From positions 1 to 6,455 of the forward strand of contig WGAU01000044.1 in NCBI GenBank assembly GCA_015494645.1: a stretch of DNA of 6,455 bases, given 5' to 3'. The notes under the pieces are model-generated. The model was given only the letters and a program-made list of their open reading frames with translations. It searched no databases and had not been told where the DNA came from. The stretch's first letter is position 1, and each line of letters starts with the position of its first letter. Positions 1-5,838 of this stretch are shown piece after piece. The position numbers were made by a program, and so were the translations under genes. This stretch comes from Aquificota bacterium (GTDB lineage: Bacteria; Thermosulfidibacterota; Thermosulfidibacteria; Thermosulfidibacterales; Thermosulfidibacteraceae).

Positions 1-1
1 C

Positions 2-682
2 CATCTGGAGGAGCTGAGAAAGAGGTTGATATATTCGGTTCTGAGCATTATCCCTGCTGCTGTAGTCTGCTTTTTTTTTGCTCCCAAAATAATTGACTTT
101 TTGAGGAAGCCTTACGGAGGAAAACTGGTGTTTATCTCGCCTCCGGAGGCTTTTATCGTCAATATCAAAGTGGCCATAGGCTCTGGCGTTATACTTGCCT
201 TTCCCTTCATAGCCTATCAGATCTGGAAGTTCGTTGCTCCAGGGTTATACCCCCATGAGAAGAAGATATTCTTGGGTCTGATACTGGTTTCAACGTTTCT
301 TTTTGCCGGTGGGGTAGCTTTTGCCTACTTTCTGATAGTGCCTTTGGCTTTTAAGTTTCTGCTGAAGTTTTCCTACAACTGGTTTGAGCCTATGTTCACC
401 GTGGGAAAGTATTTCTCCTTCCTTTTCAAGCTTATGATAGCTTTCGGTGTGGTCTTTCAAACCCCCATTATTGTTATTTTCCTTATAGCCACTGGTGTAA
501 CCTCTGTAGAGGCTCTTTCGAGATACAGAAGGCATATATGGGTTGTGAGCTTTGTTCTTGGAGCGGTGCTTACCCCTCCTGATGTTCTGTCTCAGGTGAT
601 GATGTCTCTGCCTTTGATACTCCTTTTTGAGGCAAGCCTCTTTTTCGGTAGGCTGGTTGACAAAAACAAAGGTGATGTATAA
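2..682 (+). CDS. tatC: Sec-independent protein translocase subunit TatC (5' end cut by window edge)
   Basis: TatC is the multi-spanning inner-membrane receptor of the twin-arginine pathway; it binds the RR signal peptides of folded proteins and assembles with TatA/TatB. The open frame runs to the left edge: before the internal TTG at 26 it reads HLEELRKR, the hallmark cytoplasmic N-terminus of TatC, so only a few codons plus the start are missing. The 226 visible residues contain six hydrophobic segments at about 10-27, 54-74, 89-116, 139-163, 179-192 and 199-216. Family motifs seen are FVAPGLYPHEKK, whose Glu (nt 257-259) matches the signal-peptide-binding E103 of E. coli, and LTPPDVLSQ (Asp at nt 581-583). 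The TM4 position that is Glu170 in E. coli is Gln here (AFGVVFQTP, nt 458-460). The length fits the family at about 230-250. No tatA or tatB is in the window. The stop overlaps the -10 box of a promoter for the following tRNA. Confidence 0.96.
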   Translation, partial: HLEELRKRLIYSVLSIIPAAVVCFFFAPKIIDFLRKPYGGKLVFISPPEAFIVNIKVAIGSGVILAFPFIAYQIWKFVAPGLYPHEKKIFLGLILVSTFLFAGGVAFAYFLIVPLAFKFLLKFSYNWFEPMFTVGKYFSFLFKLMIAFGVVFQTPIIVIFLIATGVTSVEALSRYRRHIWVVSFVLGAVLTPPDVLSQVMMSLPLILLFEASLFFGRLVDKNKGDV

Positions 683-683
683 T
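657..683 (+). promoter_or_regulatory. Consensus sigma70-type promoter for tRNA-Val, inside the end of tatC
   Basis: A perfect -35 box TTGACA (657-662) and a perfect -10 box TATAAT (678-683) are separated by 15 bp. The -10 box overlaps the tatC stop codon TAA (680-682). Transcription would begin near 690, about 13 nt before the tRNA 5' end, which is the right geometry for a tRNA promoter. The spacer is shorter than the usual 16-18 bp. The region after the -10 box (TACATAC) is AT-rich, not the GC-rich discriminator typical of stringently controlled stable-RNA promoters in E. coli. With no obvious terminator after the tRNA, this promoter may also serve thrS-infC. The boxes are read directly from the sequence; promoter activity is inferred. 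Confidence 0.72.
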
Positions 684-702
684 TACATACTCGGAAGTGG
701 GT

Positions 703-777
703 AGGGACGTAGCTCAGGGGGAGAGCACTTGCTTGACGCGCAAGGGGTCGGCGGTTCAAATCCGCCCGTCCCTACCA
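703..777 (+). tRNA. tRNA-Val (anticodon GAC)
   Basis: A complete 75-nt cloverleaf can be folded by hand. The acceptor stem is 703-709 with 767-773 (AGGGACG/CGTCCCT), followed by T8-A9. The D stem is 712-715 with 723-726 (GCTC/GAGC) and a 7-nt D loop. The anticodon stem is 728-732 with 740-744 (CTTGC/GCAAG), with loop TTGACGC and anticodon GAC at 735-737. The variable loop has 5 nt (745-749). The T stem is 750-754 with 762-766 (GGCGG/CCGCC), with loop TTCAAAT. The discriminator is A774 and CCA is encoded at 775-777. GAC reads the valine codons GUC and GUU, and A73 together with A35/C36 agrees with the known valine identity set. The first pair is A-U rather than the common G-C. The gene lies 20 nt after tatC and 81 nt before thrS. 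A T-rich run (778-787) follows, but without a separate terminator hairpin. Confidence 0.97.
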
Positions 778-845
778 TTTATTTTTTGCTATCTCAGCTT
801 GTCTGCCTTTCCCGCCTATGGTAAGTTCCTTGCGTCATAAGATCT

Positions 846-861
846 GGAGGGTGTTTCAATG
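846..861 (+). promoter_or_regulatory. Ribosome binding site and start codon of thrS
   Basis: GGAGG at 846-850 lies 8 nt before the ATG at 859-861. This fixes the thrS start: translation from it gives a TGS domain of normal length, and no in-frame alternative is needed. The 81-nt leader after the tRNA is too short for a T-box riboswitch, and I see no strong hairpin over this ribosome binding site. Confidence 0.85.
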
Positions 862-2778
862 GTAAGGGTTAAACTATCATCAGGGGAAGAGGGATCCTTC
901 AATTCGGGGATAACAGTAAGGGAGACCATAGAAGCTCTAAATCCAACGCTTCTTAAAGATGCACTGGCGGCTAAGGTGAATGGCGTTCTTGTTGATCTTT
1001 CCTATCCGCTTGATGCTGATGCATTTGTAGAGCCTGTAACCTTTGACTCAAAAGAAGGCAGAGAGGTGTTCTGGCACAGTTCGGCCCATATAATGGCGGC
1101 GGCGGTGAAGAGAATCTTCCCATCGGTTAAGGTAACCATAGGTCCACCCATTGAAACCGGTTTCTACTACGATTTTGATTTTGAGCGTTCCTTCACGCCT
1201 GAAGATTTGGAAAAGATAGAAGAAGAGATGGCCAGAATCGTTGAGGAAGACCATTCCTTTGAACGTATGGAGCTATCCAAAGAAGAAGCCTACAGACTCT
1301 TTAAAGATTTGGGTGAAACATACAAATTAGAAATACTGGATGAAATAGAGGACGACACCGTTTCCCTTTACAAGACCGGGGATTTTGTGGATCTGTGCAG
1401 AGGTCCTCATATACCGTCCACCGGTTATGTAAAGGCATTCAAACTGACCAGTGTGGCTGGTGCCTACTGGAGGGGAGACGAGCGCAACAAAATGCTGCAG
1501 AGGATCTATGGAGTTTCCTTCCCCACATCTAAGCAGCTAAGAAGTTATCTGAACTTTTTGGAGGAGGCGAAAAAAAGGGATCACAGAAAGCTTGGCAAAG
1601 AGCTTAAGCTTTTCCTCATAGAAGAAGAAGTGGGACCTGGTCTTGTCATCTGGCTTCCCAAGGGAGCCACTGTCCGGCGTGTAATAGAAGATTACTGGAA
1701 GGAAAAGCATGAAAAAGCTGGCTACAAGCTTATTTACACACCTCATGTTGGGAAGGCTCAACTGTGGGAAACAAGTGGTCATCTTAGCTTTTACAAAGAG
1801 AACATGTTCCCTGAGATGAAGATAGAAAATGTCAGTTACTATGTTAAACCCATGAACTGTCCTTTTCACATCCATGTGTACAAAAGCGAGCTGAGGAGTT
1901 ACAGAGATCTTCCCATAAGGCTTGCTGAGCTTGGTACAGTCTACAGATACGAGAAATCGGGAGTGCTTCATGGGCTGTTAAGGGTAAGGGGCTTCACCCA
2001 AGACGATGCCCACATATTCTGCCGAGAGGATCAGGTTGAGGATGAGATTAAAAACACTGTCCAGTTTGCCATAGAGATGTTGGGTGATTTCGGCTTTAAG
2101 GATCTCAATATATACATTTCAACCAAGCCGGAAAAAGCTATTGGAACCGATGAGATGTGGGAAGTTGCCACCGGATCTCTGATAAAGGCCGTTGAAGCTT
2201 TGGGGCTTGAATACAGTATTGAAGAAGGAGAAGGTGCCTTTTACGGTCCCAAGATAGATATCACTATAAACGATGCCATTGGCAGAGAATGGCAGTGTTC
2301 CACGGTTCAGTTTGACTTCAACCTGCCAGAACGCTTTGATCTTAACTATAGGGATAGTGATGGTAGTGAAAAAAGACCTTACATGATTCACAGGGCTCTT
2401 TTAGGCTCTTTGGAGAGGTTCTTTGGGGTTCTGATAGAGCATTACGCTGGAAACTTTCCCGTGTGGCTTGCCCCTATTCAGGCAAGAGTTATGAGCATTA
2501 CCGATGATCAAGTGGAATATGCCCTTGATGTAGCAGAAAAGTTGAAGTCAGAAGGGATTAGGGCTGAGGCCGATGTAAGGAACGAGAAGATAGGCTACAA
2601 AATACGCGCAGCCGAGGTGGAGAAGATCCCTTACATGGTAGTTGTGGGTAAGAGAGAGATGGAAGAAGGCAAAGTCAGTGTCAGAAGAAAAGGGAAGGGT
2701 CAGGTTGGCTCTTTAGCTGTGGATGAGCTTATTAATATGATTAGGGAAGAGATAGAAACCAAAAGGACGGAGGTGTAG
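859..2778 (+). CDS. thrS: Threonine--tRNA ligase (ThrRS)
   Basis: This cytoplasmic class II aminoacyl-tRNA synthetase charges tRNA-Thr using ATP and threonine and hydrolyses mischarged Ser-tRNA-Thr. At 639 residues it has the full bacterial length. Domains in order are: TGS (about 1-62), editing domain with HSSAH (H73, H77) and CRGPH (C180, H184), catalytic core (about 245-535), and C-terminal anticodon-binding domain (about 540-635, opening with VWLAPIQA). The zinc ligands that recognise threonine are all visible: C334 in KPMNCPFH, H385 in QDDAHIFC and H511 in MIHRALLGS. The motif 2 arginine is R363. These positions nearly match E. coli numbering, so the enzyme should be complete and able to edit. 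The next gene, infC, starts 2 nt after the stop and takes its Shine-Dalgarno from the last thrS codons, so the two are probably translationally coupled. The thrS-infC pairing is widespread in bacteria. Confidence 0.98.
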   Translation: MVRVKLSSGEEGSFNSGITVRETIEALNPTLLKDALAAKVNGVLVDLSYPLDADAFVEPVTFDSKEGREVFWHSSAHIMAAAVKRIFPSVKVTIGPPIETGFYYDFDFERSFTPEDLEKIEEEMARIVEEDHSFERMELSKEEAYRLFKDLGETYKLEILDEIEDDTVSLYKTGDFVDLCRGPHIPSTGYVKAFKLTSVAGAYWRGDERNKMLQRIYGVSFPTSKQLRSYLNFLEEAKKRDHRKLGKELKLFLIEEEVGPGLVIWLPKGATVRRVIEDYWKEKHEKAGYKLIYTPHVGKAQLWETSGHLSFYKENMFPEMKIENVSYYVKPMNCPFHIHVYKSELRSYRDLPIRLAELGTVYRYEKSGVLHGLLRVRGFTQDDAHIFCREDQVEDEIKNTVQFAIEMLGDFGFKDLNIYISTKPEKAIGTDEMWEVATGSLIKAVEALGLEYSIEEGEGAFYGPKIDITINDAIGREWQCSTVQFDFNLPERFDLNYRDSDGSEKRPYMIHRALLGSLERFFGVLIEHYAGNFPVWLAPIQARVMSITDDQVEYALDVAEKLKSEGIRAEADVRNEKIGYKIRAAEVEKIPYMVVVGKREMEEGKVSVRRKGKGQVGSLAVDELINMIREEIETKRTEV

Positions 2779-2783
2779 CCATA
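2769..2783 (+). promoter_or_regulatory. Shine-Dalgarno and non-canonical AUA start of infC
   Basis: GGAGG at 2769-2773 lies inside the last codons of thrS. Seven nucleotides later is ATA (2781-2783), in frame with IF3. From the in-frame stop TAG at 2742-2744 to the ATG at 2877 this frame contains no ATG, GTG, TTG or CTG, yet the residues encoded from about 2805 onward are conserved IF3 sequence (IIANEQIKAREVRV). The only start-like codon at proper distance from the Shine-Dalgarno is therefore ATA. In E. coli infC starts at AUU, and IF3 represses its own synthesis by rejecting that codon (established). AUA would be discriminated against in the same way (inferred). Confidence 0.85.
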
Positions 2784-3308
2784 GCAGCAAGGGACGATTT
2801 TAAGATTATCGCTAACGAACAGATAAAAGCCAGAGAGGTAAGGGTTATATCTCCAGAGGGCAAACAGCTTGGTGTCATGCCTACCAGAGAGGCTCTCAAT
2901 CTGGCTCAGGATGCTGGTTACGATCTCATCTTGGTGGCTCCTAACGCCAATCCTCCTGTGTGCAGGATGATGGATCTCGGTAAGTACAAGTACGAGCTGA
3001 AAAAGAAAGCCAAAGAAGCGAAGAAGAAACAACGCATAATTGAGGTCAAAGAGCTGAGGTTCAGGCCCAAAATTGAAGAGCATGACTATCAGGTGAAGCT
3101 GAAGCACGCACGGGAGTTTCTTGAGGATGGGGATAAGGTAAAGATAGTGATGCGTTTCAGGGGCAGGGAAATGGCATTTATTGATTCAGGGAGAGAAGTG
3201 CTTGAAAGACTGGTTTCGGATTTGGAAGACGTGGCGGTGGTGGAGAAAAAGCCCGATATGGAAGGCCGCCAGATGATAATGGTCCTTGCTCCCAAGCATC
3301 ACAAGTAG
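2781..3308 (+). CDS. infC: Translation initiation factor IF-3 (AUA start)
   Basis: IF3 binds the 30S subunit, blocks premature joining of 50S, and checks the start codon and initiator tRNA. From the AUA start the protein has 175 residues, close to the family norm of about 170-180. The N-terminal domain (about 8-72) carries IIANEQIKAREVRV, then GVMPTREALNLAQ and APNANPPVCRMMDLGKYKYE. A lysine-rich helical linker follows at about 72-88. The C-terminal domain (about 89-175) has VKELRFRP, RFRGREMA (125-132) and ends EGRQMIMVLAPKHHK. Starting at the first ATG (2877) would remove 32 residues, including the conserved start of the N-domain, and that ATG has no purine-rich ribosome binding site. The gene lies 2 nt after thrS. 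In many bacteria rpmI and rplT follow infC; here a 72-nt gap leads to rmlA instead. Regulation is likely through the AUA start. Confidence 0.96.
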   Translation: MAARDDFKIIANEQIKAREVRVISPEGKQLGVMPTREALNLAQDAGYDLILVAPNANPPVCRMMDLGKYKYELKKKAKEAKKKQRIIEVKELRFRPKIEEHDYQVKLKHAREFLEDGDKVKIVMRFRGREMAFIDSGREVLERLVSDLEDVAVVEKKPDMEGRQMIMVLAPKHHK

Positions 3309-3345
3309 TGAGCTTGTATTTTTCTAAAGTTTTCGGCACAAAATC

Positions 3346-3376
3346 TTTTCCAGATACCTAAGCCGTGTCTGGAGGA
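3346..3376 (+). promoter_or_regulatory. Hairpin covering the rmlA Shine-Dalgarno
   Basis: Bases 3346-3357 (TTTTCCAGATAC) can pair without a bulge to 3365-3376 (GTGTCTGGAGGA): 12 pairs, three of them G-U, around a 7-nt loop (CTAAGCC). The right arm contains the whole GGAGG ribosome binding site of rmlA (3371-3375), so this fold would limit ribosome access. No T tract follows, so it does not look like an intrinsic terminator. The pairing is read directly from the sequence; a regulatory role, such as temperature- or protein-controlled opening, is inference. Confidence 0.5.
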
Positions 3377-3380
3377 TGAG

Positions 3381-4259
3381 ATGAAGGCCATCATTCTTGC
3401 TGGGGGATCTGGTAGTAGGCTTTTTCCTGTGACGCAGGTGGTAAACAAGCATTTGTTGCCTATCTATAATAAGCCGATGATATACTATCCCCTTTCTGTG
3501 GTGATGTTGCTTGGAATAAGAGAGGTTTTGTTGGTGGTAAATCCACAGGATTTAGAGATGTTCAGAAAGCTTTTTGGAGATGGGACCGAGCTTGGAATGA
3601 GAATAGACTACTGTATTCAAGAAAAGCCGAGGGGATTAGCTGAGGGCCTCATACTTGGAGAAAAGTTTATAGGTGACGATACTGTTTGTTACATGTTGGG
3701 AGATAATATTTTCTACGGACACAGCTTGGTCAAAGTGCTTAAGGAAGCTAAGGAAGATGTGGAAAAGTATGGGGGAGCCTATGTCTTTGGCTACTATGTT
3801 AGGGATCCTGAAAGATTCGGGGTGGTGGAAATAGATGATCAGGGGAAGGTTGTTTCCATAGAGGAAAAGCCCAAAAATCCCAAGTCCAATTATGCCGTGG
3901 TAGGATTGTACTTTTATGATAAAGAGGCTGTGGATATTGCAAAAAAAGTAAAGCCTTCAAGAAGGGGAGAGCTTGAGATTACATCGGTTAATCAGGCGTA
4001 TTTGAGGAAGGGAAAGCTTAAAGTGAAGCTTTTGGGGCGTGGTTTTGCTTGGTTTGACGCAGGTACCTATGATAGTTTTCTTGAGGCAGGAGAATTTGTG
4101 GCTACTTTGGAAAGCAAGACTGGATTGATGATAGGATGTATTGAAGAGATAGCTTACAGAAACGGGTGGATAGATGATAAAAAATTATTAGATCTCGCGG
4201 AAAGGCTCAATCAGACAGATTATGGAAGGTATCTGAGGACTTTGGTGGAACAAAGTTAA
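3381..4259 (+). CDS. rmlA: Glucose-1-phosphate thymidylyltransferase
   Basis: RmlA (RfbA) joins dTTP and glucose-1-phosphate into dTDP-glucose, the first and feedback-controlled step to dTDP-L-rhamnose in the cytoplasm. The 292-residue protein has the expected length for the short RmlA class. The nucleotide-binding signature is GGSGSRL (8-14; Ser where many homologues have Thr). Next come KHLLPIYNKPMIYYPL (23-38), LGDNIFYG with the metal-binding Asp108, RFGVVE (145-150), EEKPKNPKSN with Lys163, GELEIT (196-201), and GFAWFDAGT with Asp226. The ATG at 3381 lies 5 nt after GGAGG and gives the correct N-terminus. A second, out-of-frame ATG at 3376 overlaps the site. rmlC follows after 23 nt. Confusion with a glucose-1-phosphate uridylyltransferase or an archaeal sugar-nucleotidyltransferase is unlikely given the FAWFDAGT motif and the rml context. 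Confidence 0.97.
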   Translation: MKAIILAGGSGSRLFPVTQVVNKHLLPIYNKPMIYYPLSVVMLLGIREVLLVVNPQDLEMFRKLFGDGTELGMRIDYCIQEKPRGLAEGLILGEKFIGDDTVCYMLGDNIFYGHSLVKVLKEAKEDVEKYGGAYVFGYYVRDPERFGVVEIDDQGKVVSIEEKPKNPKSNYAVVGLYFYDKEAVDIAKKVKPSRRGELEITSVNQAYLRKGKLKVKLLGRGFAWFDAGTYDSFLEAGEFVATLESKTGLMIGCIEEIAYRNGWIDDKKLLDLAERLNQTDYGRYLRTLVEQS

Positions 4260-4282
4260 AGATCAAGGTTTGGGGGATTAGA

Positions 4283-4852
4283 ATGCCCTTTGAATTTGAA
4301 AAGACGCTACTTGAAGGGGTGTTAGTAGTTAAGCCTAAAGTTTTTGAAGATGCCAGAGGTTTTTTTATGGAATTCTATAAGCAAAGTGATTTTAGAAAGG
4401 CTGGCATAGATGTTGACTTTGTTCAGGATAACCACTCCCGTTCAGTGAAAAGTGTTCTGAGGGGCCTCCATTATCAGTTAAATCCAAAGGCTCAGGGAAA
4501 GCTTGTTAGATGTCTTAAAGGGAGAATATACGATGTAGCTGTAGATATAAGGAAAGGAAGCCCTACTTTTGGTAAGTGGTTTGGTCTGGAGCTATCCGAG
4601 GACAATAAGCTGATGTTATGGATTCCTCCTGGTTTTGCTCATGGCTTTTTGGTTTTGTCAGATGAAGCAGAGGTACTTTATAAGGTTTCCTGCAATGAGT
4701 ATTCTCCCGAATACGAAAGAAGCATACTTTGGAGTGATCCCGATATAGGAATAGATTGGCCTATTGAAGGTGATCCAATATTGTCGGAAAAAGATAGAAC
4801 CGCTCCTTTGCTTATGGAGGCTGAAATAAACTTTTTCTGGGAGGAAAGGTGA
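4283..4852 (+). CDS. rmlC: dTDP-4-dehydrorhamnose 3,5-epimerase
   Basis: RmlC (RfbC) epimerises carbons 3 and 5 of dTDP-4-keto-6-deoxy-glucose, giving dTDP-4-keto-L-rhamnose. It is a small cupin-fold enzyme, normally a dimer. The 189 residues match the family length (about 180-190). Residues known to be catalytic or substrate-binding are visible at nearly the same numbers as in Salmonella RmlC: His63 in VLRGLHYQ, Lys73 in GKLVR, Tyr133 in VLYKVS, and Asp171 in SEKDRTAP, matching the His-Asp dyad. DARGFF (23-28) and IPPGFAHGFLVLS (114-126) are also typical. The ATG at 4283 follows a G-rich stretch (GGGGGA, 4272-4277) that is only a modest ribosome binding site. The stop overlaps the GTG start of rmlB by four bases (GTGA), so translation of the two is probably coupled. 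Confidence 0.97.
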   Translation: MPFEFEKTLLEGVLVVKPKVFEDARGFFMEFYKQSDFRKAGIDVDFVQDNHSRSVKSVLRGLHYQLNPKAQGKLVRCLKGRIYDVAVDIRKGSPTFGKWFGLELSEDNKLMLWIPPGFAHGFLVLSDEAEVLYKVSCNEYSPEYERSILWSDPDIGIDWPIEGDPILSEKDRTAPLLMEAEINFFWEER

Positions 4853-5838
4853 AGGTATTAGTTACGGGAGGCGCTGGTTTTATAGGAAGTGAGTTTGTTA
4901 GGCAAGCTGTGGATAGAGGCTTTGAGGTTGTGGTTGTTGATAAGCTTACGTATGCTGGAGATACGGAGAGGTTAAGGAGAGTTTTTGATAGAATATCCTT
5001 TTACAGGTGTGATATTTCAAATAGAGAGTTTGTGTACCACATATTTGAGAGAGAAAGACCGGGAGTTGTTTTCCATTTTGCTGCTGAAAGCCATGTAGAC
5101 AGAAGTATAATAGATGCTACGCCTTTTATAGACACAAATATAAAAGGGACCCAAGTTCTTTTAGATGTTGCTAAGGATTTTGGTGTGGAGAGATTCATAA
5201 ACGTATCTACAGATGAGGTTTATGGTGAGCTTGGTGAAGAAGGACAGTTTTATGAAACTACACCGTTGAATCCTAATTCTCCGTACTCTGTTAGTAAAGC
5301 CTCGGCAGATATGCTCGGGAGAGCTTATTACAGAACCTATGGCGTTCCTGTTATTACTGTCAGACCGTCAAACAACTACGGTCCATGGCAATATCCAGAA
5401 AAGTTGATACCCGTTGTGATATTTAAGGCCCTGAATGACGAGCCGGTGCCTGTTTATGGTAAGGGATTAAATGTTAGAGAGTGGCTATACGTGTCGGATT
5501 GTGTTGAGGCGATGTTTATGGTTTTGGAAAAAGGAAAGCCAGGTGAAACTTATAATATAGGCAGTGGATACGAGAAGAGAAACATTGAGGTTGTTAAAAG
5601 TATTCTTCATCTTTTGGGAAAGGGGGAGGAATTAATAGTTTTTGTTAAGGATAGACCCGGACATGATTTTCGGTATTCTTTGAATACCGAAAAGATCCGT
5701 AAAGAAATAGGATGGTCAGCTAAAACGGATTTTGAAACTGGAGTGGAGAAGACTGTTAGATGGTATCTTTCTCACAGAGAGTGGCTCGAGGATAAGGCAA
5801 GAGAGTTAAAAAAACTTTGGGAAAAGGTTTACAAGTGA
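4849..5838 (+). CDS. rmlB: dTDP-glucose 4,6-dehydratase
   Basis: RmlB (RfbB) is an extended short-chain dehydrogenase that uses bound NAD+ to turn dTDP-glucose into dTDP-4-keto-6-deoxy-glucose. The 329 residues fit the family. The Rossmann motif is GGAGFIG (7-13), followed by FHFAAESHVDRS (75-86). The dehydratase triplet is T121-D122-E123 in STDEVYGE, then YSVSK with Tyr146 and Lys150, RPSNNYGPWQYPEKLIP (172-188), and DRPGHDFRY (268-276). Translation starts at GTG 4849, which overlaps the rmlC stop, with GGGAGG at 4839-4844 just upstream; the product then begins MKVLVTGG, as expected. The rmlB stop in turn overlaps the rmlD start. A perfect 12-bp inverted repeat lies in the codons for residues around 274-282, and the only CGG among 23 arginine codons falls in it. 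Confidence 0.97.
   Translation: MKVLVTGGAGFIGSEFVRQAVDRGFEVVVVDKLTYAGDTERLRRVFDRISFYRCDISNREFVYHIFERERPGVVFHFAAESHVDRSIIDATPFIDTNIKGTQVLLDVAKDFGVERFINVSTDEVYGELGEEGQFYETTPLNPNSPYSVSKASADMLGRAYYRTYGVPVITVRPSNNYGPWQYPEKLIPVVIFKALNDEPVPVYGKGLNVREWLYVSDCVEAMFMVLEKGKPGETYNIGSGYEKRNIEVVKSILHLLGKGEELIVFVKDRPGHDFRYSLNTEKIRKEIGWSAKTDFETGVEKTVRWYLSHREWLEDKARELKKLWEKVYK
5667..5693 (+). repeat. Perfect 12-bp inverted repeat inside rmlB
   Basis: TTTTCGGTATTC (5667-5678) and GAATACCGAAAA (5682-5693) are exact reverse complements around a 3-nt spacer TTT. In RNA this is a long, uninterrupted hairpin. It lies in coding sequence, about 140 nt before the rmlD start. No T tract follows on either strand, so it does not look like a standard intrinsic terminator. 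It could be an mRNA processing or stabilising hairpin, a protein-binding palindrome, or coincidence with codon choice. Confidence 0.75.

Noticed and set aside
26..682. Taking the TTG at 26 as the tatC start
   Set aside because: The frame continues upstream to the window edge and encodes HLEELRKR, the conserved TatC N-terminus, so 26 is internal.
778..790. Intrinsic terminator after the tRNA
   Set aside because: There is a T-rich run, but the only stems before it are the tRNA arms themselves.
800..843. Promoter before thrS (TTGTCT...TAAGTT, or TAAGAT at 838)
   Set aside because: TTGTCT with TAAGTT matches only about half of each consensus, and TAAGAT has no -35 partner at proper spacing.
778..858. 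T-box riboswitch controlling thrS
   Set aside because: The leader is only 81 nt, lacks the T-box motif, and the adjacent tRNA is valine, not threonine.
1601..1610. 10-bp palindrome AGCTTAAGCT in thrS
   Set aside because: It is short, AT-rich and fully explained by Glu-Leu-Lys-Leu codons, so likely chance.
1537..1971. Minus-strand open frame of 144 codons inside thrS (and others at 290-535, 1048-1254, 2119-2391, 2700-3107, 3089-3295, 5001-5198)
   Set aside because: All lie antisense to strongly supported genes, show no recognisable motifs, and have the composition expected of shadow frames.
2877..3308. Taking the ATG at 2877 as the infC start
   Set aside because: It would delete 32 residues of conserved IF3 N-domain and has no purine-rich ribosome binding site, whereas AUA at 2781 has GGAGG at 7 nt.
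3314..3344. Promoter for rmlA (TTGTAT with CAAAAT)
   Set aside because: The -35 box matches only 3 of 6 and the spacing is 19 bp, too weak to call.
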